Assembly: GCA_021234155.1 (NCBI GenBank)
Contig: JAJEKV010000040.1
Coordinates: 12,850,719 to 12,914,718, forward strand
Length of the DNA: 64,000 bases
Origin: Isoetes taiwanensis
Lineage: Eukaryota > Streptophyta > Lycopodiopsida > Isoetales > Isoetaceae
Direction of reading: 5' to 3'
The notes beneath the pieces are model-generated. The model was not told the origin of the DNA. It saw only the letters and a list, made by a program, of their open reading frames with translations, and searched no databases. Position numbers and translations under genes: made by a program. Shown here piece after piece: positions 46,858 through 57,706 of this stretch (positions are counted from its first letter, which is position 1; every line of letters begins with the position of its first letter).

Positions 46858-48000
46858 GATAAGGACTTAGCGAGCCTGTTAGGGTGAGCCAATGTCTGAG
46901 GACTTATGCCGGCACATTTTTCTACGTAATAGTCATTGTCCCAAAAAATTTCCCTTTCCAGAATTTCCCTCTGACTTTCTTTCTTCTAGAGGCATCTCTT
47001 CTTCTGGAGTTGCAGTTCTGGTAGAGCTGTTTTGGTCGAGCAATTTCTCTTCTTTCCCTAGAGGTACAGTTTCGATGGATCTTCTTGCTTGCCGCATTCT
47101 CTTGGCCATTTGAAAGAGGCAGCGAGGAGGCTATAGAGGCAAGGGGCAGGAGGCAGGTATGTAGCTATATTTCCAACCTTGTATTGCTCTTACTTATACA
47201 GGAAAGTATGCAGGGGTTTTCAATCATATTCAACCACTTTGCAAGAACATGAATAAGGAGACAGATTCTCGTAGTAAGTCATCAGCATGGGCATGGTATA
47301 AGCATGGCAGAGGAGGAGCCGCTTCTAAATCCAAAAACAACGTTTAAACTGAAATGCACTAATTTAAGAAGTGCTAAAAAGAGTCTTTCGTTGTTTTTAG
47401 CCAGAAATTATGCCTCTTGAAAAATAGTGATTGACATTGTGATGAAGAGAAAGCCCCCCACCACAAAAAAAAAAAAAAAAAAAATTGTGGAGCTAAACTA
47501 GCCATTCTGAGAGAAACTTCCCCCCAAAAAGAAAAAAACCATATTTTATGGGAATACGAACTATTCGTCAAGCCAATAAAACAACCGAAAACAACAAGCA
47601 GCAAAATCATGAAGATTAGATAGAGATGTTTTAAGTTTTCTCATGAGCATTTAAGAATATTGGATAAGTTCTAAAACACCAGAAATGCAATAATATGCGC
47701 AGTTGAACAAAGTTCTTGAGCATTTTAGCTTGTATTAAAGGATGGTATCCAGAAAATGCAGTAATATGTTTGAACATTATGGGTAAGATGGGTAAATGTT
47801 TACTTTTGTAGTAGTAATGTAATGGAAAACATGGATATATTTCTCATCTTATTTTGAAAACTAGGAATAGAAGATTAAGGAGTAAATATGGCACATTGAA
47901 GCGGTATAAATGTGTGAGAAGGGCCTAACTTGAAGAAGTTCGATGGAGAAAAGGTTGAGATTTAATGTAGTTAATCTAATTTTGCACTCTTGTGCTCTGT
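46858..48000 (+). repeat. tandem repeat unit, duplicate of U3
   Basis: It follows 29342-30480 and then leads into the Ae4 upstream region. There is no U2-like unit in this copy. An A run lies at about 47465-47484. Confidence 0.8.
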
Positions 48001-48620
48001 GCACAAGGGGCTTCTAAAAGATTTATAATTGCCTCCTTACATACTCTTTGAGGTCAAATATAAGCCACGTTATGCCAAAGAAATGGTGTGCAATGTACCG
48101 CAAGGCTTCCATCAACAGATTTTCCTCGTTTCTAATTTCTTTACAAATTTGCAGCTTCTTGGGCCCGATTTTTCAATCACTGCTATTGTAGGAAAGCTAA
48201 GTTTTGATATGTATGAAATAAAAGCCACCACATGGCTCGCTGGAATAAATAAATGTGAACACAAAGGCAACATGGCCATTGTTCAAATGACGGCATGCCC
48301 CTGTTCGTTGCTTTTTTTTCTTCTTATAATCTGAACCATTTGATCCAAAGGACCACACTTACTATTGCACGTTGTCTTATTTTGTTGAATAACACATTCT
48401 ACACAAAACAATTTGAACTTATTGTACAATAATATTGTGAAATAAGTTCAGATTATTGTACAATATTGACAGTACAATAACACTTATTACGTTGAATAAT
48501 AAGTTCGTTATTATTGTCTTTGTCATTTCTGTTTTTCCCTCTTTTTTTTTCCTCCCCTACACGATTATTTCTATCTATAAAATGCAACCTTAGGAGCAAC
48601 ACGAAATATCCAAAAGTGCA
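48001..48620 (+). promoter_or_regulatory. upstream region of Ae4
   Basis: A duplicate of 30481-31098 with fewer differences between its inner repeats. The ttgtacaata palindromes at 48422-48465 and the TATA box (tctataaaatgcaa, 48583-48596) are clean. Another copy, inverted, is at 36498-37080. Confidence 0.6.
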
Positions 48621-48779
48621 ATGGCAAAGTTTGGGATTGAACATTTGTTCGTGGTAATCTTGTTATGTGTGGTGGTTGTTCTATTTCCAGTTATTCCTAT
48701 TGTTGTTATTTCTGTGAATTATTCTCCATTGACTGTTGGTCTGAAATATCAATTCAATGGAATGATCAGAGTTCATTGA
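48621..48779 (+). pseudogene. Ae4: signal-peptide exon with domain deleted (duplicate of Ae1)
   Basis: A 52-codon frame starts with MAKFGIEHLFVVILLCVVVV. As in Ae1, the domain is lost by a join at TTGTT to the region downstream of a complete gene. After the join Ae4 stays in a frame ending at 48779, whereas Ae1 passes into a different frame because of small indels near 31190-31215. The disagreement argues against a selected peptide, unless one copy contains errors. TATA box and start are intact, so a transcript is possible. Confidence 0.6.
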
Positions 48780-49892
48780 CTTCAGTTGCAGCAAATGTAA
48801 ATCCCAAGTTACTGCTGTGATACTCTGGTACATTCACAGAATTGGTGCATCTTATCAAATAAGGTTTCTCAAGCGTATTTCTAAATGATTCTATAACTGT
48901 TGTATTTATTTTCTGCCTGCACATGTAAAGATATGTAATAATCCAACCTAAAAATGATTAATTCAGCAGACAAAGCAAAAGATTAACGCAAAAAGATCTC
49001 TAATTAGCGTCAACATGGCAAAAAAACTAATGTAGATGATGAAGAAAAGAGAATGAAGAAAAAAACGAAGTGCAGCTGAATGCCGAACATGATGGATGCT
49101 CTCCAGTCTTAAAATCAGGATCTTTGTCCAAAAAAATTTCCCTTTCTAGAATTTCCCTGTTCCTTTATTTCTTCTAGAGGCGGCTCTTCTTCTAGAGTCG
49201 CAATTCCAGTAGAGCAGTTTCTCTTCTTCCATTCATTCTTCCATTCATTGAAGAAAGGTATATCTTTCATTCCACCGTTTATAATCTGTTGCTATGTCAT
49301 TTTCCATTCTACTCTCTATGCAGCTTTGTCAATATGCTAAGCATAGATAGGATTTCTATAGTAGACTCCTATGTATGGTCTCTATAGTTCATAAGCAATT
49401 TGCTTTCAACAGTACAGGAGAGTGTGCCAAGGATCAGGTAAGACGTGCCTTCTTATTCCTTGATTATTTACAAGTTTATTTGGTAACGATATCTCAGAAC
49501 TAACATGGATAGGTATCAGACAATCGATCATGCCCTGTTTAACGCAAACCAATTAAATGATATAAACATAAACATAAGCAATCCTTAGTAATGAAGCATT
49601 CATTGATTTTCAGTTCTCGGCTTAAGCCTTACTAAACCGATAAGCTCATTTTCAGACGTTTTACAAGACGACCAAGTTCATATCATCATGAACGAGTTCT
49701 AGAACAGATTCTAAATATGCTAAAGAAACCTTGCTAATAAGATCCAGTTCTAACTTTGTCAAAAAACTCTGGCCATTCCATTGAATGGTTATTTCAGATC
49801 GACCTTGAGGGGTGAATTATTCACAATAATAATAACTTCAAACAGAACAAACGTAGGCCATATAAAGGCAAAGGAAAAGGCAAAGGAGATGG

Positions 49893-50607
49893 TCAAGAAG
49901 CAGAGATGGTATTAGAAATCCATGTAACATAGAAAGTGGCTCTAAGATGGGTGCCACCAGAGATAACTTGGCCTGTGATCTTGAAATACTCTGTGAGAAA
50001 CTTCTGGATGCTATAATAGCTGTTATCACATCCATAGCAGGCATCGAAAGTGATATGAGCTACTTTGTACTGGTATTGGGGGTCACTATAGTAGATATCA
50101 AAGGAGCCGTCGGTACCTGAAGGAGACCAGTTCCTTCCAGCAGCAGCTATTCTGAGCTCGCCTCCTGCGTATACTGTTTTTCCATTTGGACTGCCAATCT
50201 CTGTGCTGTAATCTCCCCAGCCTGGTACCCATTTTCCATAACCTAAGCTCGCCCCTGAAACTGATAGATACTCTGGCGCTCCTTGACCCACATACCATAT
50301 GCTGATTTGCGCCCAATCATCTTCTCCTTTTAATTTTCCTTCACCTGCACAGCATCCGGTAAACACATGTTCAGTTTTTTTTTAAATCCCCTGCGCAATT
50401 CCTCCACCTTTTGCTCAAACCACAAACACAACCACAACCATATCAGTATGAATTGCTTGATTTTTCACCTCTGGATTGAATTATGGAACTTCCATTCTTT
50501 ATTTCCACGATTTCGCCGCCTTCTTTTCCTTCTCCTTCTCCCAACGAAACAACAACCAGACAGAACAATATTACCACGAAAAGATATTCAATCCCAAACT
50601 TTGCCAT
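49893..50607 (-). CDS. Ae5: secreted aegerolysin-family protein, two exons, apparently intact
   Basis: Exon 1 (50607-50469, 139 bases) encodes a signal peptide (MAKFGIEYLFVVIL plus a hydrophobic run to about residue 22) and an acidic Gly/Glu spacer. The intron is 50468-50345 (124 bp; GTGAAA donor after AG, acceptor GTGCAG, phase 1). Exon 2 (50344-49893) encodes the domain, for a total of 196 residues. The domain shows the aegerolysin (PF06355) layout: a first strand with WAQISIWYVG, a middle K-T-V-Y-A-G-G segment, the hallmark SGTDGSFDIYYSD, then a F-D-x-C-Y-G-C segment and a final strand near ATFYV. Known family members are small beta-sandwich proteins that bind membrane lipids; some act with a MACPF partner in pore formation. 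No such partner is in the window. Fungal members usually lack a signal peptide, so the secretion signal is notable. Function in this plant is unknown; a defence role is inference. Confidence 0.82.
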
Positions 50608-50645
50608 TGCTCTTTTTGATATTTCCCATCGCTCCTGATATTGCA

Positions 50646-50653
50646 TTTTTATA
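50646..50653 (-). promoter_or_regulatory. TATA box of Ae5
   Basis: On the complement, ctataaaaatgcaa lies 39-46 bases before the start codon at 50607. Transcription would start about 10-15 bases before the ATG, so the leader is very short. An in-frame ATG at 50646 overlaps the box and is unlikely to be used. The same box at the same distance occurs at Ae1 to Ae4; Ae6 has a changed base (tgtaaaaa). Confidence 0.7.
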
Positions 50654-50773
50654 GATACAGATCATAGTATAGGGGAAAAAAAAAAAGGAAAGAAAGGAAA
50701 TTAATAATACCTAGGACGTACAGTGGTTGAGATGACAAAGACAAAGACGAATTAATTAATAATACGTAGAACG

Positions 50774-50904
50774 TGCCAGTGGCCATGTGGTATGGGGGAT
50801 GGAAACAGGGAGATGATTCCAGGGGGTCCCACGACCGGCGGCAGCCGGGAGCGGGTCCTGGAATCAGCGACCCTGTTTCGTCCCCCCACAACATGGCAAC
50901 TGGG
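50774..50904. repeat. long imperfect hairpin upstream of Ae5
   Basis: Arms of about 60 bases pair across a GC-rich loop: left ccagtggccatgtgg..gggggatggaaacaggg..gattccagg, right cctggaatc..ccctgtttcg..ccccccacaacatggcaactggg. Part of the right arm can also pair with ctccccagttgccatgttg at 50992-51010. A decayed copy is upstream of Ae2 (about 33248-33376). It could be a small foldback element or a transcribed hairpin. Confidence 0.75.
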
Positions 50905-51723
50905 GAGGATGCAAAATTTGATCCGTTTACCTGTTCTTGACCTGTTGAGCGGAATCAAGCCCACCGCTTTCCATTCCGGAGGCTGAATGGGCTCCCCAGT
51001 TGCCATGTTGTACACTGTAAAGTTTTGTGTTCGCGTGAGAGCCACGTGTTGGACGCGTCCATATATATATATCAAAACTTAGCTTTGGTACAATAGTAGT
51101 TGTTGAAAAATCGAGTCCACACTGTAATAAGGCTTTGTGTTCACAACGTGTTGGACGTCACATTTATTTCATACATATCAAAACTTAGCTTTCCTGCACT
51201 AGTGGTTGAAATATCACAACACAAGAAGCTGCAGATTTATGAAGAAATTGGGAAGGAGAAATTTTTATTAAGGCGGGCTTGTGACCATGTTGCACAATAT
51301 TTCAAAAAAATGAGCCATTTGAATCCATTACACATTAGGTAATGTGTTTCAATTATAGCAAGTTTTTAACTGCCATTATTAAAGAAAAATGGTACTATTC
51401 CAGTGTACCAAAAGTTCCCCCCAAATTTTGTTCCTCCTATTTTTTTGGCTAACCATGTGGAGCTCGACTTGGATTTTTTTTTCAAGAATTAACGATGCAA
51501 GAGCATTTGAACTAGTTCAGAGCACTGCAAATTTATCAAGTCATTTGGCATCATTACAAATTGCTATAAATAATTGTGAGATATAATGAAACACATTTCA
51601 TCTTCCCAACATATATAATGCAGTCTCTTTTTTTGTTTGATATACAATATTTGTTTGAGAGTATTTTTTCTACGCCTAGGATGATTTTGGGCTTGATACG
51701 TATGAGAAGACTATAGTCAAAAT
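50905..51723. other. upstream DNA between Ae5 and the next gene fragment
   Basis: It holds the two ~100 bp duplicated blocks (51010-51090 and 51120-51195) seen also upstream of Ae2, then AT-rich DNA. Nothing coding is recognised. Confidence 0.5.
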
Positions 51724-51871
51724 ATGGCGATCCGTGTTGCGGCTAAAGCTTCTGCTGCTACATTAGCTTCGACTTCGCTTCTACGGCGGTTCGGAGCAAT
51801 AAAACTCTTTCTATGCCAACATGATTCGGAGCGCTCTTCTATGGCAGCATGCTCTTATATGGCACCAAAAA
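51724..51871 (+). CDS. possible first exon with organelle-targeting-like N-terminus
   Basis: An ATG opens a 49-codon run starting MAIRVAAKASAATLASTSLL and continuing with R, S, A and hydroxylated residues and almost no acidic ones before residue 33. This resembles a mitochondrial or plastid transit peptide. It ends at a good donor (aaaaa|gtaagtc, GT at 51872). The following exon is not clear: 51930-52010 has a further open stretch ending in a donor-like aag|gttctg, and 52480-52590 reads AEADMQVMLKSLLEKGKLLQ before stops. I do not recognise the protein. The left duplicate (34147) has a broken frame. It may be a captured gene fragment. Confidence 0.4.
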
Positions 51872-52479
51872 GTAAGTCAAATTTTTTTTATTTTGTGTTT
51901 GTCTAAAAACCTTTTTGTTTGGTGGCAACGAGAAGCCAACGAGCTACTCCAAAATCTCTGAAACATCCGAGCTTCTTCAAAAATCTCCGAAGCAAGACAA
52001 GGTTCTGTTGTTTTTTTTTGAATTCAGCAACTGATAAACTGTTCTTTAGGGGGTATCTAAGCTTAGTCTCTGTGCTCACCTTTCATTTCCTCTTATTTCC
52101 CTTTCTGCCTCGCTCGCTCTTGTGCGTCGTTCTGCCTAGGTAAGCTCTATGTGCTTTTTTCAGTTATTCCGTGCTTTCTCCTATCCTAATAAGTGTCGCT
52201 TTCCCCTTTGGCATTTGCTTTTGTAAGTTTATTATTGTTTCTGGTCGTTGTTTGCTTTCTCAAAAGCTTCCGGATTCATGCGTTCACAAACCGTCCATGG
52301 CATCCTATCCCCCCTTCTCAAAGCTTCCGGACTCTGCCTTCACAAACCGTCCATGGCATCCTAACCTCCTTTCTGCTTAAATCTTTTTGGTTCGTTTGGC
52401 ATCCTTGTGTTGATCGATGCTAGTTATACTTGCCATGGGCAATGGCATTCAACCCAAATGGCTGTGTTAATTTGTTCAT

Positions 52480-52600
52480 CTATTTCTTGATTTAGTGCAT
52501 CTGTCAGAATTGCAGAAGCTGACATGCAGGTAATGCTAAAATCTCTACTAGAGAAGGGGAAGCTTTTGCAGGCTGTAATGCAAGCAGGGCCTCTGCTTCA
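52480..52600 (+). other. short coding-like run, possible later exon
   Basis: The frame SASVRIAEADMQVMLKSLLE followed by a K-G-K-L-L-Q-A-V-M-Q-A-G-P-L-L-Q run looks like real protein, with periodic Leu and charged residues, and stops at a TAG soon after 52605. The left duplicate at 34935-35055 has lost it. Host gene unknown. Confidence 0.35.
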
Positions 52601-53239
52601 AATACAATAGCATCTGTAATAGCAATAGCATCGAGTTGGAATACAAGGTTTGGGAGCAAGTAGTGGCATAGTAGCTTTTTTCCCTATTTTTTTTCTCTAT
52701 GTTTCCCTGCTTCAAAGCATTGCACACGTTTTTCCTCTAAGCATTGCACAAGTTTTTCTTCTAAGCCTTTTGGAGCAAATAACATCTACGAGAATGATCT
52801 GCAAAATAATCAATTTAATTATTTGGGAAAACCTGATCTTCTGAAGGACTCAGATTGTGGAACGATAGTGGGAGCACATGTGGGCTTTGGAAGGTAATGT
52901 TGTTAATGGAACTTGCAAAACTGATATTAGAAGGTCCTAGGCAGTTGGAAATATTGGGAAGTATAGTGCAAGACTCTACATTTAGAGAAAGTACCCAACA
53001 TAGACTAATGTCTACTTCCTGTGGAAACTCTGCAGGATAGACTCTTGATTTTCGTTTGAGATTTTTCAAAAAATATGCTGTCGTTTTTTAGTGGCACATT
53101 TTCTGGATAAATTGGAGTTTTCGAAGCATTTGCTCCCTTGTATCTTAGAATTGCCACTGCTGGGATTTCTTGCACTCCCTGTATGCTTCTCTCATATGGA
53201 AAAATTACTATGCTTGACTTGAATTAACCAGAAACATGT

Positions 53240-53960
53240 ATGTCTGGCGTAGAGAAATCAATGCGGTTAGTCTCATGGAATGTTCAGGGGGTAGCCTCCT
53301 CCCCCCTCAAGCGGAGTCGTATTTCTTTTTACTTATCTAGATTGGATGCTCAGTTTGTATGTCTTCAAGAGCATAAGTGTCGTAAGGGAGACGTATCAAA
53401 GCTTGCAGACATGATTGGTCGCAGGTTTAATGTCCTTATCGCAGTAGCTGATTCTGCTAGTGCAGGGGTCGTGATAGCATGGCTTCCTTCCTTGCCAGTC
53501 ATCTTTACTCAGGCTGATCGCTTTGGTCGTTGGGCCCTAATTGTATGGCAGGAACAAGGGGTTAAATATGGTCTAATTAATGTTTATGCCCACAATAGAC
53601 CTCATCAGAGACCTTCACTGTGGGCTTCTTTGCGAGGGAAGATAACCAAGCCTGCAATATGCCACATTTCATGGCTTCTTGTTGGGGATCTCAATATGGT
53701 GGAAGTGGAATCTTTCGGTTGGGGGCAACCTCTGAAGGTGGTGTTCCGGTTTTGAACGCTGCCCGGTGGCTTTGTCTACTCCATGATTGCAACCCTCTGG
53801 AGATTGATGTCTTAAAAGGTGCCTTCACTTGGTGCAATGGTCAAGTTGGTGGGGGTCGCGCAAGCTCTCGGTTGGATAGAGCTTATTGGATAGCGAATCT
53901 GATTCGCGGCACTTCCGTGTCATTTTCGATTACGTCTCGAGAGATAACTTCGGTTTGAGA
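53240..53960 (+). pseudogene. LINE endonuclease domain, one frameshift
   Basis: The first frame (53240-53755) starts near MRLVSWNVQGVASSPLKRSR. It contains the metal-binding Glu of CLQEHK, the A-G-V-V-I-A-W segment and LLVGDLNMVE with the D-x-N pair. After a shift near 53720 the next frame (to 53958) continues with FTWCNGQVGGGRASSRLDRAYW, and the final D-H-H-P motif is read just after a stop at about 53960. This is the exonuclease-endonuclease-phosphatase fold that nicks target DNA for target-primed reverse transcription. Confidence 0.85.
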
Positions 53961-54161
53961 CCACCATCCGCAATTCATTTCGAGACGAGCCCCCCAGCAA
54001 TGGCGGCACGGAAGGACGCGTGTTTTTGAACGCGTGAAGTTCTTAAAGGATCGACTTTCAAAAAAAGGTTGCAAGAATACTTGGACAAGCGCCTTCAATC
54101 GGACGTCGAGGTATGACGGCATAGTGGATGCAATTGCGGTAGTCAAGGGTTTTGCCAAAGA

Positions 54162-55745
54162 ATGGGGTCGATGAGTCCGGCAGCTCCCAATAATGCTTTT
54201 TGGACACTTTGTATCAAGACCGCTCCATTCACATATGCAGACGTCTTCCAGGTGTTCATGATCGTTTTGGCACAGATCCAAGCATTGGAGGAGGAGCAAA
54301 TTCAGCAAGCAAAGATGAAGGCAGGTCTGCAGTGGTTTCGTGATGGAGACCGTTGTACGGGCTTCTTTTTTCGTGCAGCTAAGCGGCGTCGCTTGACATC
54401 AACCATGTCCTCATTGCTTTTGCCGAATGATTCGATGCTTCAGAGCCGCGTGAACTTCAAAGATCCGCATAACCACTTCCAGACGTTTTTTGCTGAGAAA
54501 CATCTTCCCTTTCAATCAGAAATGCAAGATGTTGTTTTATCTAGGATTTTTCCCATTATCTCTGGTGAGCAGCGCGAGTCAATAGAGGCGGCTATGACAG
54601 CTGACGATTTAAAATCGGCAGTCTTTGAACTGAAAAGAGGCAAATGCCCAGGTTTGGATGGTTTGACAATTGAGTTCTTCCAAGAGTATTGGGAATGGCT
54701 GGAGCCAGATGTGTATGATGCTTTCTACGTGACTTCGGGAGGTCCACCGCTTTGGATAGAATTCTAAACACAAAGTGCCATCTCACTCATCCCCAAGGTC
54801 AAGGATCCTCGGACTATTTCAGATTGATTATGCCCATCACCTTATTGTCATCCGGTATATAAGATCTTCGCCAAAGCTTTTTTGAAAATAAGAAAATAAA
54901 AAAGGACATCTTGGCGAGTCCATCTCAACAACCCGGTCCAGTTTTCTTCCAAAGCGGTGCATTTTGAATAATGTTGTTGCGCTACGAGGGAATTTCTTGG
55001 GCACGTAGGGCAAAACCTTCGGTTGTATACCTTAAGCTTGATTTTGCAAAAGCTTATGACGTCAAAAACACCGGGAATTCAGCGCGTCGTTGTATGCTAA
55101 GACCGGGATTTGGGGAACAATTCACATCGATATTATGAAGGCGCATATCTCGCGCCGGGCGAAAGTCTCTGTTCCATGGTGAGCCGTCACATGCCTTTTA
55201 TCTGGCCGTCAGATTCGCCGGGGATGCCCTTTAGCACCATTGCTTTTCACAATTGTTGCAGAGGCTTTGTCACGATTATTCACCATTGCAACGACAGAGG
55301 GACTTCTCCATGGTCTTGCAATGGAGGACGGGCACATAAGAGGTTTGCAATCAATATGGCGACACGTTCCTCTTCCTAGTCGCTAATGATGAGAATCTTG
55401 TGCTGCCAAAATGCTTTTTAGACACTTTTTCAACCGGCTTAGGTGTTCTTGTGGGGTGGCGTATGTACGGCTTTGTGGACATTGTTGGATAATCCGGCCC
55501 CGGCATGTGTTCACGATTATCCATGGAAATTGCTTTGCGCATGGACAAGGGGCCATCAAGTTGGGGATTCGGTTGGCATCCATGTTACTATGGGAGCTGC
55601 ATGGGAGGAGATCATTAGGGGTTTGGAGAAGCACTTGTTCCGGTGGTCCACCGCTAAGTTGTCTCTCGGGCGTGTCGACATTAAAGGGCCAAGTCGGGTC
55701 CTTAGTAGTACTCATGTTTATATGGCATCCCTTCGCTAGCACCAC
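54162..55745 (+). pseudogene. LINE reverse transcriptase domain, broken
   Basis: A 201-codon run (54162-54767) covers the region before RT and its first motif, KRGKCPGLDGLTIEFFQEYW. Later motifs are in other frames: YLKLDFAKAYD at about 55028-55060 (first catalytic Asp) and GCPLAPLLFTIVAEALSRL-like text at about 55220-55280. The F-A-D-D motif itself was not located and the region near 55340-55420 is scrambled. RT primes on the nicked target to copy the element RNA. Confidence 0.8.
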
Positions 55746-56499
55746 GGATCAAAGTAAGTTTTGAGCTCATTGCAATAGTTGAACTTTATTTGAAGTGCAC
55801 GAGGAAGGTGTTGTGGTTAAGGTGGCTTGGTCGGTGCATCCTTCCAAAATGCTCAGGTGGTGCGGGTATGATGGACTTCTTCTTTGCAGAGCAAAGTGCT
55901 TATTTCAAAGTTCATTTGGAGACTCCTGAATGGTGAGGATGACTCTCCTGCTTCACGCCTTCTTAGACAAGCTCTTGGTCACTGTATCCCTCTAGGCAAG
56001 AAGGCTGTCAAACCAGTCCTACCTTGGGCTTTATTTCAGACTACAGCCTTTTCCAAACGCTTCTCCATTTTTGCGTGGCTTGTTGGCAGCATGGGAGGCA
56101 GTCAGACATCTTTTCTGGCCATGCCCCTCTATCCGCACTCTATTGGAGACTCCATGATGGTGGGCACCACTGCCTCCAGACCCCTCAGCACCTCTATTGG
56201 CAGCCTCAGTTCATCCCCTTACACAGAGACGATGGGTTCTTGCAGGTGTCTTTATTCAAGCATGGTATGAGGAGGGTCGCCTACTGTCTTGGCCGGAATT
56301 TCAGGCAAAGTTTCTGCTCTCTCGTTGGGATGTATCTCTATGGGAGGTCGCAGAAAATTTGCCTCTCATAGTGCAAGTTGGTGTTGCTGAAAGAGTGCCA
56401 TGGGACTGTCATGAAAATATTCACAAAGGCAAGCAATTTGTCAGATCAGTATATCGCCTTCTTTTAGCACCACAACCCCTCCAGTTGCCAGATGGGTGA

Positions 56500-57033
56500 C
56501 ACCTACATGTTCCACATCCCACTTTGTGTCATACATGGCGATGGCTTTGGGATAGGTTGCTCCACCCTAAAGTCTCTGTACTGTGGTGGCAGGTTATCCA
56601 CAGGTGCCTACGGGTTAATGCCTTTCGACATTGCTATGATCCTCACATATGTACAGTATGCTCGCTCTGTCTCTCGAACGTTGAGACTCTTGAGCATTGT
56701 CTCTTTGATTGTCCTGAGGTTCAACCAGCGTGGTCCTGGCTACAAGGTTTGTTTAACAGTACATTGGACTGCCGATGCATCCTTTTGGCGTCCTATCCCA
56801 ACGCATGGCCTCCAGCTAAACAAAGGGCATTTCATCTTGGTTCCGGTTGGCTCCTATGGTCGATATGGGAGCGTCGCAGACACCACATCTTTCATGGCAT
56901 TTATTCATCTGCACACAGTGTTATTACAGTGGCCCAGAAAAAGATATTGACAGCCTATGAATGTTCTTCCCTTGACTTAGAACTGGTGGAACGCATCTGG
57001 ATTCAGTATCTTCGAATTGATTCTTATCATTAG
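56500..57033 (+). pseudogene. LINE C-terminal zf-RVT domain (open frame fragment)
   Basis: A 169-codon open run to the stop at 57033 has SVLWWQVIHRCLRVN, then the zinc-ligand pattern C-T-V-C-x-L-C...E-T-L-E-H-C-L-F-D-C-P (about 56650-56720). This is the zinc-binding reverse-transcriptase region (zf-RVT) found after RT in plant LINEs. It ends in W-x-x-Y-L-R-I-D. Confidence 0.8.
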
Positions 57034-57143
57034 TCTCCTATTCTGGAGTAAGTACATTGTGCTCCAGGCTCGTGCTCCTGTGGCATCTCTGTGTGCTTAC
57101 ACAGTTAGATGAGGCATGTAAATTTTGTACTTTTCCTCTGATC

Positions 57144-57190
57144 AATAAACGTTTTGGCTTTCGTCCTTCAAAAAAAAAAAAAAAAAAAAA
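57144..57190 (+). other. polyadenylation signal and poly(A) tail of the LINE
   Basis: AATAAA at 57144-57149 is followed 20 bases later by a 21-base A run (57170-57190), which marks the 3' end of the insertion. Confidence 0.9.
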
Positions 57191-57565
57191 GAAATTAGAA
57201 AGGTCTTGTTTGTAATTTGCTTTGTGTAGGATGCATCAGTTTCTACCACTGTTAGACTGTGATTTGCTATTATAATAAAGAAATTCATTTCTAAGGCATT
57301 GGTGATAACTCTCAGTAGATGGGTGGTGCCCTTTTTAACATTTACAATCTCTATGTCTGCAATTCAGAATGTAAAAATAAGAGATGAGAATTCAATTGTG
57401 TAAGTAGAATTGAACTGATTATGATATGAATTTTTGTGTTGTTTACCATTGGCAGAGCAGTTGAAGAAAGGGCCAGCATGCCCGTTGATCAGATAAGCAT
57501 TGGACCTCTTGTGCAACTACAATCTTCTTTTAATAAGAATCCCAATAAATTGCTTTTCTATCTCC

Positions 57566-57706
57566 AGCAAATTGCTTTTCCTGTTGTGCAACTACAATCT
57601 TCTTTTAATAAGATCCATTATGATCTCTCTTCTGTACGGATCTCTTTTTTTTTTTTTTTTTTTTGTTGAGTTTGATATATAAGTTCGTTTCTGTTTTACC
57701 ATGGTT
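57566..57706 (+). repeat. left direct repeat flanking Ae6
   Basis: The text from ctccagcaaattgcttttcc to gttttaccatggtt matches 58492-58626 in the same orientation (ttgcttttcctgtt, gcaactacaatcttctttta, tgatctctc, gcggatctc, ttctgttttaccatggtt). A third, shorter match (gtgcaactacaatc) is at 57513. A poly-T run (57646-57663) is inserted in this copy. Confidence 0.85.

Larger units (their letters stand above)
53225..57190 (+). mobile_element. L1-type plant LINE, near full length, with poly(A) tail
   Basis: Order: APE-like endonuclease (53240-53960), reverse transcriptase (54300-55740), zf-RVT-type Cys/His domain (56500-57033), 3' untranslated part with AATAAA at 57144, and a 21-base A run at 57170-57190. 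An upstream ORF1 is not seen; the copy probably begins inside or just before ORF2. It interrupts the right-hand duplicate after about 53105. A clear target-site duplication could not be found. Frames are longer than in the LTR elements, so it is younger or better called. Confidence 0.88.

Noticed and set aside
50367..50654. 95-codon plus-strand frame, repeated at 32833-33120
   Set aside because: It is antisense to the Ae5/Ae2 signal exon and intron. Its conservation follows from the gene on the complement.
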